51,224 nt of DNA from Saprospiraceae bacterium (GTDB lineage: Bacteria; Bacteroidota; Bacteroidia; Chitinophagales; Saprospiraceae). Shown one piece after another: positions 1 to 7,566 of this stretch (within the stretch, counting starts at the first letter, position 1; every line of letters begins with the position of its first letter). The position numbers were made by a program, and so were the translations under genes. The notes under the pieces are model-generated. The model did no database searches. It saw only the letters and a list, made by a program, of their open reading frames with translations, and was not told the DNA's origin. The stretch covers positions 1 through 51,224 of the forward strand of contig JAGFIW010000166.1 of NCBI GenBank assembly GCA_024103195.1, in the 5' to 3' direction.

Positions 1-349
1 GTTCAGGTCGCTCATCAACTGTTACCTTGTTATTTACTTCATGACGGATGAATCGATTGGTGTAGTTGCTATTACAGTAATCTTTAAGTTCAGCGTAGGT
101 AGGGAGACGCTTCTCAGCCAAGCGATAATGGTTGATACATTCTTGAAATACATTCGATAACCTGATAATGTGGTCGTTGATGGTGTCTCTATCCGGGCCG
201 CTCTTCACTCGGCCCTTGGTCCCGTCCCAGTTTTTGGATGATACACTATAACCAACCGAGTGACGGAATCGGAATCCCCGGCTGTGGTAGTTCATCATAA
301 TGGCTGATTTAGTCGCCTTGGGTCTGTCCAGTTGAAAGGTGACGCTCAT
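1..349 (-). CDS. Tyrosine recombinase/integrase, N-terminal part (cut by window edge)
   Basis: Reading the minus strand from the ATG at 349 gives 116 open codons with no stop before the window edge. The protein begins MSVTFQLDRPKATKSAIMM and continues with a beta-rich stretch (residues ~18-45, RGFRFRHSVGYSVSSKNWD) followed by helical segments; this is the pattern of the Arm-DNA-binding and SAM-like core-binding domains at the N-terminus of Bacteroidota phage/transposon integrases. The catalytic domain with the R-H-R-Y residues would lie left of the window and cannot be seen. A good promoter (402-432) lies upstream. The AT-rich composition, unlike the genes to the right, and the tRNA remnant at 651-671 support an integrated element. 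The family call is from domain style only. Confidence 0.72.
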   Translation of the reverse strand, partial: MSVTFQLDRPKATKSAIMMNYHSRGFRFRHSVGYSVSSKNWDGTKGRVKSGPDRDTINDHIIRLSNVFQECINHYRLAEKRLPTYAELKDYCNSNYTNRFIRHEVNNKVTVDERPE

Positions 350-401
350 GGTATTGCGATTTATATGTCCTGAAATATTACACGATTAATTATCGATGAT
401 A

Positions 402-432
402 CAAAGGTAATAACACCTTATGAAATGTCAAG
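402..432 (-). promoter_or_regulatory. Promoter of the integrase gene
   Basis: On the minus strand a perfect -7 box TACCTTTG (402-409) is preceded after exactly 19 nt by CTTG (429-432), close to the Bacteroidota consensus TTTG-N19-21-TAnnTTTG. The predicted transcript would have a leader of about 45 nt before the ATG at 349. Confidence 0.6.
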
Positions 433-650
433 TTTTTGGCGGAATATTTTTCAAGATCGTGCGCCTCCACCGTAAACCGAGCATATTCTGCATGCCTAAC
501 TGCGTGTGCAAATTCCTCGAAATGGTGATAATTCATGATAAAACCTGATAAGGATTGAGAATTTTACGGAGAGCCAACATCGCAACATCCCTTTGATTGT
601 GTTTCAGTTACTATCAATTATTATCAAACACTATCACAACTGATGTGAAA

Positions 651-671
651 GTTCGACTCCCTTATCCTCCA
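651..671 (+). other. tRNA 3'-end remnant, probable attachment site (att) of the element
   Basis: These 21 bases read like a tRNA from the end of the T-stem onward: GTTCGA T-loop, the 3' T-stem strand CCCTT, an acceptor strand ATCCTCC and discriminator A. The bases just before (GAAAG) cannot form the T-stem (AAGGG would be needed), so only the 3' end of a tRNA is present. That is what remains at one end of an element integrated into a tRNA gene. The integrase reads away from it, and composition changes here from AT-rich to GC-rich. The parent tRNA would start GGAGGAT; its identity cannot be told from this piece. The matching intact end is not in the window. Confidence 0.6.
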
Positions 672-673
672 CG

Positions 674-702
674 AAAGCCACTCCCGACGGAGTGGCTTTT
701 CG
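674..702 (+). terminator. Intrinsic terminator behind the tRNA remnant
   Basis: A perfect 11-bp stem AAAGCCACTCC (674-684)/GGAGTGGCTTT (689-699) with a CGAC loop is followed by T and CGCTTTT. It sits 2 nt after the tRNA remnant, so it is most simply the original terminator of the tRNA gene that served as integration target. Confidence 0.75.
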
Positions 703-705
703 CTT

Positions 706-1117
706 TTGGTGCATGGCTCCAACGGCTGGCAGCAAAGGTTCCATATGCCTTCAGGAGGCTATCTAACCCCTCCCATTTCTCCCACAAGACATTTCGACTA
801 CCGTCGGTGATGGCGCCTCCCATTCTGCAACAAATACCCGCGCGCCCTCGTCCCGACCCTCGCATGGAAAATCCGGCCAAACAGTTGATCGAAAAAATAA
901 TATGTCTGGCAGGCCTATTCGTCACCTTTCTTTCTATCTTTAGAAAACATCGGCACCGAATATTTGAATACACCCCTTCTGCCAAGGGTAGCAAATGCTG
1001 CACGACAAGGGGGCGTAAGGCCGGCGGCGGCAATATTCATTCCTTGGGGGTAACCTCCCGCCAGACCTTCAAATAAAGAGACCGTAACCTATTCTTCCAC
1101 CATTTAATCCAATTGGT
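706..1117. other. Stretch without a recognisable gene
   Basis: About 410 bases between the tRNA-type terminator and the next gene. Open frames exist on both strands but their translations are low-complexity, proline/arginine-rich and resemble no family I know. I see no tRNA, hairpin with T-run, or clear -7 box placed to serve the gene at 1118. It may be remnant sequence at the island junction. Confidence 0.4.
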
Positions 1118-1585
1118 ATGTTCAAGACACTTTTTACCGTATGCCTCGCCCTGGCTTTCTCCGCCACCCTCCTTTCCGCACAATCCAGCAGCATCGGCGG
1201 TGGCGCAAATGTCGATGATCAGGTAGCCTCCCTCACCAAAAGCTGGGAAGACGCCTACAACAAAGCGGACGTCATGGCACTTCGCAAACTGATGTCCGCC
1301 GACATTCAGCGGACCAATGCAGACGGCACTGCCCTTTCAGGCCCTGATGCCGTCAGTGACTATTATGCCAAGATGTTCCAGTCCGGCAAATGGAAGGTGA
1401 TGATCCGCCATGAAAGCTCCGCCATTCAGGCGGACGGCAGTATTGTCGCCACAGGCTCCTACAAGGCGGAAGGCACCGCTGCGGATGGAACCACCAGTGT
1501 TCATCGGGGAACCTATCGCAACGAAATCGTTCGTCAGGACCGCTCCCTCGTGATTCGCAAGATGAAGCTGCACGACTCGCTCTGA
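1118..1585 (+). CDS. Secreted SnoaL-like/DUF4440 (NTF2-fold) protein
   Basis: 155 aa with a clear Sec signal peptide (MFKTLFTVCLALAFSATLLSAQ, cleavage after ~21). The mature part has the NTF2-fold pattern: an N-terminal helix (SLTKSWEDAYNKADVMALRKLMSAD), then SGPDAVSDYYAKMF and a beta-rich C-terminal half with GSYKAEGTAADG and HRGTYRNEIVRQD. Such proteins are typically small ligand-binding or steroid-isomerase-like domains of unknown substrate; YybH-type polyketide cyclases are relatives. No catalytic residue set can be named, so function is open. Expected in the periplasm. It stands alone and converges with clpP across a shared terminator. Confidence 0.7.
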   Translation: MFKTLFTVCLALAFSATLLSAQSSSIGGGANVDDQVASLTKSWEDAYNKADVMALRKLMSADIQRTNADGTALSGPDAVSDYYAKMFQSGKWKVMIRHESSAIQADGSIVATGSYKAEGTAADGTTSVHRGTYRNEIVRQDRSLVIRKMKLHDSL

Positions 1586-1605
1586 TCCCTGCCGCAACCT
1601 AACCC

Positions 1606-1643
1606 AACAGGCCCCGGATTCATCACCCGGGGCCTGTTTGATT
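1606..1643. terminator. Bidirectional terminator between the SnoaL-like gene and clpP
   Basis: A 12-bp perfect stem AACAGGCCCCGG (1606-1617)/CCGGGGCCTGTT (1627-1638) with a 9-nt loop, followed by TGATTTT on the plus strand. It lies between two converging genes and can serve both, best for the plus strand. Confidence 0.75.
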
Positions 1644-1686
1644 TTATGACCCGCGCCTTGGTTAGCCGTCAGCGCCAGCCGGTGGA

Positions 1687-2382
1687 TCAGTCTTTCTTGC
1701 GCGGATTGTTCCGGTCCAGGACTTCATCCACTAAACCGTATTCTTTGGCCATCTGCCCGGTCATCCAGTTGTCCCGGTCACAATCCTCCTCGATCTTGTC
1801 ATAAGGCTGGGTCGTGTGATGGGCAAGGATGTCGTAGAGATGCTTTTGGAGATCTTTGATGAGGCGGTAAGAGATTTCCATATCCGTCACCTGACCCTGC
1901 ATGCCTCCCATCGGTTGATGGATCATCACCCTGCTGTGGTACAGGCATGAACGCTTGCCCTTGGTGCCGGCAGCCAGCAGGACGGCTCCCATGGAAGCCG
2001 CCAGCCCGGTGCAAATGGTACCGATGTCCGGCGTCACGTATTGCATGGTGTCATAAATGCCCAGACCGGCAATGACCGAGCCTCCGGGGCTGTTGATGAA
2101 CATCTGGATATCCCGCTTGGGGTCGGTGGATTCCAGGAACAACAACTGGGCCTGAATGACATTGGCCACATAGTCATTGACCGGCACACCCATGAAAATG
2201 ATGCGGTCCATCATCAGCCGGGAAAAGACATCCATACCCACTATATTGAGTTGCCTTTCCTCAATGACCTGTGGGGTGAAAGCATGGATATTGGGCACGG
2301 AGGTGGCCATGTACTTCTCCAGATGAAGAGAACTCATGCCGAGGTGCCTGGTGGCGTATTTTTTGAATTCGTCCTGATTCAT
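1687..2382 (-). CDS. clpP: ATP-dependent Clp protease proteolytic subunit ClpP
   Basis: 231 aa serine peptidase of family S14. The catalytic triad is visible: Ser130 in GLAASMGAVLLAAG, His155 in RVMIHQPMGG, and Asp204 in the DRDNWMTG segment ahead of the conserved EYGLVDEV. FINSPGGSV is the conserved strand that binds substrate. It forms the two-ring tetradecamer that degrades unfolded proteins delivered by ClpX or ClpA/C in the cytoplasm. It follows the trigger factor gene on the same strand by 67 nt, the classic tig-clpP order, but clpX is not next; the following gene converges. The N-terminus is slightly longer than in E. coli, as usual in Bacteroidota. Confidence 0.97.
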   Translation of the reverse strand: MNQDEFKKYATRHLGMSSLHLEKYMATSVPNIHAFTPQVIEERQLNIVGMDVFSRLMMDRIIFMGVPVNDYVANVIQAQLLFLESTDPKRDIQMFINSPGGSVIAGLGIYDTMQYVTPDIGTICTGLAASMGAVLLAAGTKGKRSCLYHSRVMIHQPMGGMQGQVTDMEISYRLIKDLQKHLYDILAHHTTQPYDKIEEDCDRDNWMTGQMAKEYGLVDEVLDRNNPRKKD

Positions 2383-2449
2383 GCGTGCAATTTAATGGGT
2401 ATACCCGTTTCGAGGGAAAAGGTTTGGCCGAAATGCCTCCATTCGTCGA

Positions 2450-3847
2450 TCAAAGTGCTTTGTACCTTCTTTCCACGTCTTCATAAGCGCGATTCATCCA
2501 ATCCCGGAAAGCGTCGGGCGACATCTCCTCCTCCTTCAGGGTGACGCGCGCCAGCCAGGCGCCCGTCAGTTTGTGCCGGACGATCTCGTCCGCCAATTTG
2601 CCCCTGAACTCCTTGTCGGTCAACGCCCTGGGAGCAAGCTGGTCCAACATTTGCTCATCTGCCTGCCCGCCAAAATATTCCCGCAACTTGACCTTGTAGG
2701 CTTCCAGCAACTCCTCGTCCTGCACTTCGATGTCCGACAGGTCAAGCATCTTGTCCCTTACCAGGGACCAACGCAGGTCGGTGAAAAACCTCCTGTATTT
2801 TTCTTCGTCCCACATTTCCTTTTCCCCGTCATCCTGCGCACGCTGGACCACCCATTTCCGGAGAAAGTCCTCCGGCAAGGGCATCGCATTCAATTCCAGC
2901 ATTTCAACTTTCATCAGGACTTCGGCATATTCCCGAATCGGTGGGGCAAAACTTTGCGCCATTTGCTGCCGGACCAATTCCCGCATGTCGGCTTCACCGG
3001 ACACCTGTCCCGGGCCGAAAGCTTTGTCGTAAAACACCTGATCCAGAGGGGCGGGTGTCACCCGGGTGATCTTGTCCACACGCGCCAGGAAATCCCGGCT
3101 GGTTTCAGGAGCATCCTCTTCCAGATGGAGAATGTATTTGCGGGTAGCGGCATCATCGGCCGTTTTTTCAGCCTGATAGGGATCAAACCGGAAGGTATCA
3201 CCCTTCTTTTTGCCGATCATCTCCTCCCTGAGGGTGTCGGACATCTGTTCATTGACCAGAAAATGGGTGTGTGTATGCACCCCGCCGGCCTTTTTTTGGC
3301 CATCCTCCCATTCTTCGAGGTGGAGCTCTACGTAATCCATGTCCTCGATCACGCCGTCTTCCAGGTCTGTTCGCTCTCCATGACGTCGCTGCAGAATGCC
3401 GATCTGGCGATCAACATCCGCATCCGGCACCTTTACACGGGGCAAAACGACCTTTTGCGACGCTTCAAACCCTTCCAGCGCGAATTCCGGGATCAGCCCC
3501 AGGTCGAAATGGACCCGGTAATCCCCAAGATCATCCAGGTTGAAGCGCAGACCCTCCTGGTCTTCCGCCAACATGGGCTCCCCGAAGAAAACCGGTTGCG
3601 CCTCTTTCAAATAATCCTGCAGCCGTTGGTTGATCTCACTCTGGACCACATCCGCCAGGATGGATTCGCCGTACATTTTTCGCACCAGGGCTTCGGGGGT
3701 GTGGCCCTTGCGAAAACCCTTGAGCTGCGCTTTCTTGCGGAATTCCCTGAGCTTGTCCTCAAACAGGGACACATAATCGGATTTGCCTACATGCACCGTC
3801 AGGCGGGCGCTCAGCGGACCTGTCTCTTCTCGGGTTACTTTTTGCAT
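2450..3847 (-). CDS. tig: Trigger factor (ribosome-associated chaperone)
   Basis: 465 aa from the ATG at 3847 (MQKVTREETGPLSARLTVHVGKSDY). The frame stays open further upstream, but that part is non-conserved, so this Met is chosen. N-terminal ribosome-binding domain: KAQLKGFRKGHTPEALVRKMYGESILADVVQSEIN contains the GFRKG-type signature. The middle PPIase-like part and the long helical C-terminal substrate-binding arm are diverged, as in other Bacteroidota trigger factors. It binds L23 at the ribosome exit and shields nascent chains. It lies between tRNA-Leu plus a tandem repeat upstream and clpP downstream, all on the minus strand; a short ORF with a strong Shine-Dalgarno site precedes it (3874-3921). 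Confidence 0.92.
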   Translation of the reverse strand: MQKVTREETGPLSARLTVHVGKSDYVSLFEDKLREFRKKAQLKGFRKGHTPEALVRKMYGESILADVVQSEINQRLQDYLKEAQPVFFGEPMLAEDQEGLRFNLDDLGDYRVHFDLGLIPEFALEGFEASQKVVLPRVKVPDADVDRQIGILQRRHGERTDLEDGVIEDMDYVELHLEEWEDGQKKAGGVHTHTHFLVNEQMSDTLREEMIGKKKGDTFRFDPYQAEKTADDAATRKYILHLEEDAPETSRDFLARVDKITRVTPAPLDQVFYDKAFGPGQVSGEADMRELVRQQMAQSFAPPIREYAEVLMKVEMLELNAMPLPEDFLRKWVVQRAQDDGEKEMWDEEKYRRFFTDLRWSLVRDKMLDLSDIEVQDEELLEAYKVKLREYFGGQADEQMLDQLAPRALTDKEFRGKLADEIVRHKLTGAWLARVTLKEEEMSPDAFRDWMNRAYEDVERRYKAL

Positions 3848-3873
3848 GGGAAAAAGAAAAAATTCGGTAGGTA

Positions 3874-3921
3874 TTACTTGCACAGGCCGGCAAGACCGGG
3901 CCATCGCAAAAAATGGGTCAT
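3874..3921 (-). CDS. Possible leader peptide (15 codons) upstream of tig
   Basis: On the minus strand GGAGG stands 5 nt before an ATG at 3921, giving MTHFLRWPGLAGLCK and a TAA 26 nt before the tig start. Strong Shine-Dalgarno sites are rare in this window, which is why this is listed. It has three Leu codons and lies downstream of a tRNA-Leu gene, but nothing proves translation. It overlaps the non-conserved upstream extension of the tig frame. Confidence 0.3.
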   Translation of the reverse strand: MTHFLRWPGLAGLCK

Positions 3922-3987
3922 TCAATCCTCCGCCGGCAGGGGTGATCCCTTCCGAAGGAGGCATTCATTAACATCCGGAACAAAGTT

Positions 3988-4144
3988 CTTCCCGCTCCGC
4001 CTTCGTCGGCACGGGATAAACTTCTCGTCCCTCCTCATTCCTCCACTTCGTGTGCGGGTGGAGGGCCTTCCCGCTCCGCCTTCGTCGGCACGGGATAAAC
4101 TTCTCGTCCCTCCTCACTCCTCCACTTCGTGTGCGGGTGGAGGG
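3988..4144 (-). repeat. 79-bp tandem repeat (2 copies) that includes the 3' end of tRNA-Leu
   Basis: Copy one (3988-4065) and copy two (4067-4144) are offset by 79 bp and identical except one base (T versus C in the TCCTCAYTCC part). Copy two contains the last 13 bases of the tRNA-Leu gene; copy one therefore carries a detached tRNA acceptor end. On the minus strand each unit can form two hairpins: CCTCCAC/GTGGAGG, whose first arm is the tRNA's own 3' strand in copy two, and CCCG-CCG/CGG-CGGG. The region lies between tRNA-Leu and tig. Confidence 0.85.
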
Positions 4145-4213
4145 ACTCGAACCCCCAAGCCTCGCGGCACCAGATCCTAAGTCTGGCGCGTCTACCAATT
4201 TCGCCACACCCGC
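4132..4213 (-). tRNA. tRNA-Leu (anticodon UAG)
   Basis: Minus strand, 82 nt. Acceptor GCGGGTG pairs with CACCCGC, discriminator A, no encoded CCA. The anticodon arm CCAGA-CTTAGGA-TCTGG gives anticodon TAG (Leu, CUN codons). The long variable arm and GGGGGTTCGAGTCCC T-arm fit a class II leucine tRNA. A -7 box (4251-4258) lies upstream and a tandem repeat begins inside its 3' end. Confidence 0.96.
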
Positions 4214-4250
4214 CAAACGGTAAAATGCACCGGTTTGCTCAAAAGGAGGG

Positions 4251-4258
4251 CAAAGTTA
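4251..4258 (-). promoter_or_regulatory. -7 box of tRNA-Leu promoter
   Basis: TAACTTTG on the minus strand matches TAnnTTTG exactly and lies 37 nt upstream of the mature tRNA 5' end, giving a short 5' leader for RNase P to remove. Confidence 0.5.
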
Positions 4259-4274
4259 AACATTTGCCCGCCAC

Positions 4275-4305
4275 TTTCGAAGTAATGGCAATTTCCGTAT
4301 ATTTG
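4275..4305 (+). promoter_or_regulatory. Promoter of relA/spoT gene
   Basis: TTTC (4275-4278), 19 nt, then TATATTTG (4298-4305), a full match to the Bacteroidota -7 box. The start codon is at 4350, so the leader is about 40 nt and contains a hairpin (4319-4337). The position argues against the upstream ATG-less extension of the frame. Confidence 0.55.
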
Positions 4306-4318
4306 TTGACGCGGTGTT

Positions 4319-4337
4319 CCCGGACTGCCTGTCCGGG
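4319..4337 (+). promoter_or_regulatory. Leader hairpin before relA/spoT start
   Basis: Perfect 7-bp stem CCCGGAC/GTCCGGG with loop TGCCT, ending 12 nt before the ATG and not followed by a T-run. It is placed where it could affect ribosome loading. A role is inferred only. Confidence 0.35.
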
Positions 4338-4349
4338 CCCCGTGCTCGT

Positions 4350-6572
4350 ATGTCCGAGACACTCGTAATTGCCAAGGAAGAGAAGCAGATCATTCAGCGG
4401 GCTTACAGGGAACTCCTCAAGTCCATCAAGACCCCTATGGATGATCAGGACAAGGAGGACATCCGAAAGGCCTACAACCTCGCCGTAGAAGCCCACGCAC
4501 GGCAGCGACGCAAGTCGGGCGAACCCTACATCCTGCACCCCATCGCCGTAGCCCGGATCTGTGCCGAAGAGATCGGTCTGGGACCGACGGCCATCATCGC
4601 TGCCCTCCTTCACGATGTGGTCGAAGACACCGAATACAGTCTGGAGGATATCCGCCAACGATTCGGAGAGCGCATCGGCATGATCGTGGACGGACTCACC
4701 AAGCTCGACAGCGCCTACAATTCGGAAAGCCCGCAAGCCGAAAACTTTCGCAAGGTTCTTTCCACCCTCGTCAAGGATGTCAGGGTAGTCCTGATCAAAA
4801 TGGCCGACCGGCTGCACAACATGCGCACGCTGGGCGCCATGCCACGTCACCGGCAGCTTGCCATTGCCGCAGAGACCAACTACATCTACGCGCCTCTCGC
4901 TCACCGGCTCGGTCTTTACAACATGAAGACCGAATTCCAGGACCTGTGCATGAAAATCACGGATCCGGAGTCCTATCAGGAAATCAAGCAAAAATTGCAG
5001 GAGACCAAAGCCTCCCGCAACACCTACATCGAGCGCTTCATCATTCCGATCAAGGAGGAACTGGAAGCCGCAGGTCTTGCCTACCGCATCACCGGAAGGC
5101 CCAAGTCCATCCACTCCATCTGGAACAAGATCAAATCCAAAGACGTCTCGTTTGAAGAGATTTTCGACCTGTTTGCCGTACGTATCATCCTCGATGTCCC
5201 CCGGAAGATGGAAAAGGCCTCCTGTTGGCAGGTGTATTCCATAGTGACCGACGTTTATCGCCCTATCCCGGAACGCCTGAAAGACTGGGTCACCACGCCC
5301 AAATCCAACGGATACGAATCCCTGCACACCACAGTCATCGGACCGGATGGCCGCTTCGTTGAAGTCCAGATCCGATCCGAGCGCATGGACGAGATTGCAG
5401 AGCGGGGATTTGCCGCCCACTGGAAATACAAGGGCATGAGTGACCAGCCTGACGTGTATGAAAGCTGGTTGGACAACATCCGGGAAATCCTCGAAAATCA
5501 GGAATCGGACGCCATCGAATTCCTGAACGATTTCAAAACCAATCTCTTCCACGAAGAGATTTACGTCTATACCCCCAAGGGTGACATGCGCATCCTGCCC
5601 AAAGGCGCCACTGCCCTGGATTTTGCCTTCATGATCCACACCGATCTGGGACTTCGATGTGCGGCGGTCAAAGTCAACAACCGCCTGGTGCCCATGGGCT
5701 ACAAATTGATGAATGGCGACCAGGTCAGTATCCAGACCAACAAAAACCAAAAGCCCAACGAGGCCTGGCTCAAGATGGTGGTCACCGGAAAAGCCCGGTC
5801 AAAGATCCGGACCGCCATCCGTGAGGAACGCCAGCAGCAGAGTTCCATCGGCAAGGAAATCCTGGAGCGGAAACTCCAGCACGTCAAAGCTGACCTTGAA
5901 CTCAACGCCGACATGCTGGTCAAGCATTACGGATACCGCAGCCGTCTGGATCTCTACAGCGCTGTCGCTGCCGAGGAAGTCAATCTTCAGGACCTGAAGA
6001 AATTCCGGGTGGACAACAACCGCCTCCTGCCTCCGGAAACCGAAGCCGCCCAGGTACAGGACAAGGCCAAAATGCCCGAGGCCGCTCCGGATCCCAACCG
6101 GAAAACCGGTCTTCCCCGGCTGATCATCAACGGAGAACCGGCCGACCAGTACGAATACACGATGGCCAATTGTTGCAATCCGGTCATGGGAGACGATGTG
6201 TTTGCCTTCCTTTCGACCAACGGAGGTGTCCGGATCCATCGTTCCACCTGTCCCAATGCCGTCAATCTGATGGCCAATTACGGCTACCGGGTCATGCGGG
6301 CCGAATGGGCCCAACAGGCAGGATCCTCTTTCCGGGTGGATCTTCAAATCACCGGCATTGACAGTGGCCCCGGCGTTATCGAACGCCTTTCCCAGAAAAT
6401 CTCCTCCAACCTGGGCCTGGATATCCGGTCGTTCAGCATTGAAGGTAAAGAAGGCTATTTTGAAGGAAAGATCAGCCTGATCGTCCACAACAAAGACCAG
6501 GTCGTCCTGGCCATACGCGCCCTCAAATCCCTCGAAGGGATTTCATCCGTCGTACGCCTCGACAGTGCATGA
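4350..6572 (+). CDS. Bifunctional (p)ppGpp synthetase/hydrolase (RelA/SpoT family, RSH)
   Basis: 740 aa from ATG 4350 (MSETLVIAKEEKQ). Domains in order: HD hydrolase (~45-195) with the metal-binding HD intact at His88-Asp89 (ALLHDVVEDT); synthetase (~235-360) with GRPKSIHSIWNKIK, FDLFAVRIILD and KSNGYESLHTTVIGPDGRFVEVQIRSERM; TGS (~400-460, YVYTPKGDMRILPKGATALDFAF); a Cys-containing CC/ZFD segment (NCCNPVMGDDV...RIHRSTCPNA) and a C-terminal ACT/RRM domain. Both catalytic halves look active, so it should make and break ppGpp in the stringent response, sensing stalled ribosomes through the C-terminal half. Followed by the fur-type gene after 34 nt. Confidence 0.95.
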   Translation: MSETLVIAKEEKQIIQRAYRELLKSIKTPMDDQDKEDIRKAYNLAVEAHARQRRKSGEPYILHPIAVARICAEEIGLGPTAIIAALLHDVVEDTEYSLEDIRQRFGERIGMIVDGLTKLDSAYNSESPQAENFRKVLSTLVKDVRVVLIKMADRLHNMRTLGAMPRHRQLAIAAETNYIYAPLAHRLGLYNMKTEFQDLCMKITDPESYQEIKQKLQETKASRNTYIERFIIPIKEELEAAGLAYRITGRPKSIHSIWNKIKSKDVSFEEIFDLFAVRIILDVPRKMEKASCWQVYSIVTDVYRPIPERLKDWVTTPKSNGYESLHTTVIGPDGRFVEVQIRSERMDEIAERGFAAHWKYKGMSDQPDVYESWLDNIREILENQESDAIEFLNDFKTNLFHEEIYVYTPKGDMRILPKGATALDFAFMIHTDLGLRCAAVKVNNRLVPMGYKLMNGDQVSIQTNKNQKPNEAWLKMVVTGKARSKIRTAIREERQQQSSIGKEILERKLQHVKADLELNADMLVKHYGYRSRLDLYSAVAAEEVNLQDLKKFRVDNNRLLPPETEAAQVQDKAKMPEAAPDPNRKTGLPRLIINGEPADQYEYTMANCCNPVMGDDVFAFLSTNGGVRIHRSTCPNAVNLMANYGYRVMRAEWAQQAGSSFRVDLQITGIDSGPGVIERLSQKISSNLGLDIRSFSIEGKEGYFEGKISLIVHNKDQVVLAIRALKSLEGISSVVRLDSA

Positions 6573-6606
6573 ACCAACCCGCTTGCCCGGCAGTTAACCT
6601 TTACAC

Positions 6607-7107
6607 ATGGCTACTCACACCCAAACGCATCTGAAGGATTCCGCCGCCGGTCACATCCTGGAGGAGGCGTTGAAGATTTTCAATGCCTATCTCGAACGCA
6701 ACCAGCTTCGGAAGACCCCCGAACGTTTTGCCATCCTCGAGGAAATCTACCGCAGCACCGAGCACTTCGATGCCGAGAGCCTGTATATCCACATGAAAGC
6801 CCATAATTACAGGGTCAGCCGGGCTACCGTGTACAATACCCTCGAACTCCTCGCCGGTTGCGATCTCGTCCGCAAACACCAGTTCGGCAAAAACCTCACC
6901 CAGTACGAACGCTCTTACGGATACCGGCAACATGACCACCTGATTTGCCTCGACTGCGGCAAGGTGATCGAGTTTTGCGACCCCCGCATCCAGCAGATCA
7001 AAGATGTGATGGGCGACATCCTCAAGTTCAGGATCCGCCATCATTCCCTAACTTTGTATGGTGAGTGTCACGGGGCCTGTGAAAAGACGGCACAGGCTTT
7101 GAAGTGA
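6607..7107 (+). CDS. Fur-family transcriptional regulator
   Basis: 166 aa. Winged-helix N-terminal half: [62 protein letters not shown] is the Fur DNA-binding pattern. The dimerisation half has the metal-site histidines and Cys pairs: [18 protein letters not shown] (CxxC) and CHGAC (CxxxC), the structural zinc site. It should be a metal- or peroxide-responsive repressor; whether it is Fur, Zur or PerR cannot be told from sequence. It follows relA/spoT by 34 nt and precedes a STAS gene, so these may be one operon. Confidence 0.93.
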   Translation: MATHTQTHLKDSAAGHILEEALKIFNAYLERNQLRKTPERFAILEEIYRSTEHFDAESLYIHMKAHNYRVSRATVYNTLELLAGCDLVRKHQFGKNLTQYERSYGYRQHDHLICLDCGKVIEFCDPRIQQIKDVMGDILKFRIRHHSLTLYGECHGACEKTAQALK

Positions 7108-7139
7108 TATCACGCGTATTCGCCCGAAATCCCGATCCC

Positions 7140-7478
7140 ATGAATTATCGCCTCACCCGCAAAGGGGAGTCCCAGGTCCTTTACCTGTACCGGCTCCTGT
7201 CCGATCTGGACAATCGCGTCATCCTGGACGAGATCAACCGAACCGTCCATGAAGATGACTGCCGGAACATCATTATTGACCTCTCACAACTCGATTACAT
7301 GGACAGCAACGGACTCAATCTCCTTCTGGCCATGTGGCGACACCTTCGCCAATGCGGGTGCCCGCTCATGCTCACCGAGCCTCGTCCCGCCGTGCAGCGG
7401 CTGCTTGAAATGACCCGGCTGAGGGCCATCTTCGAGTTTGTGCCCTCCGTGGACGCCGCTCTCCTCGTCAATCGCTGA
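7140..7478 (+). CDS. STAS-domain protein (anti-sigma factor antagonist-like)
   Basis: 112 aa from ATG 7140 (MNYRLTRKGESQVLYLYRLL); the frame is open for 12 further codons upstream but these overlap the fur end. Single STAS domain: NRVILDEINRTVHEDDCRNIIIDLSQLDYMDSNGLNLLLAMWRHLRQCG, with the conserved D-S-N-G-L motif whose Ser is phosphorylated in SpoIIAA/RsbV-type proteins. No anti-sigma kinase or phosphatase gene lies nearby, so the partner is unknown. Lies between fur and purA on the same strand. Confidence 0.82.
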   Translation: MNYRLTRKGESQVLYLYRLLSDLDNRVILDEINRTVHEDDCRNIIIDLSQLDYMDSNGLNLLLAMWRHLRQCGCPLMLTEPRPAVQRLLEMTRLRAIFEFVPSVDAALLVNR

Positions 7479-7566
7479 AACGCAAGAATTTCTGCTCTCC
7501 GTAAAATCCTGACGGGTATTCCCGGAAGATGAGCGAAATTTGCCGTTTATCCAGCACTCCAACCTT

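Noticed and set aside
597..1076. Open frames on both strands after the tRNA remnant (597-1076 plus, 662-1033 minus)
   Set aside because: They run through the tRNA end and terminator hairpin, are low-complexity and have no signal, domain or start-site support.
3847..3964. N-terminal extension of trigger factor to the ATG at 3964
   Set aside because: The added 39 residues match nothing in the family and the conserved protein begins at MQKVTREET.
2573..4180. 535-codon plus-strand frame opposite tig
   Set aside because: Antisense shadow of tig that also runs through the tandem repeat and tRNA; the minus frame carries the trigger factor signature.
3968..4216. 82-codon minus frame over tRNA-Leu and the repeat
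   Set aside because: Its translation is the tRNA gene followed by the 79-bp repeat, not a protein.
4239..5750. Long minus-strand frame opposite relA/spoT
   Set aside because: Shadow of a strongly conserved RSH gene; GC-rich DNA leaves the opposite frame open.
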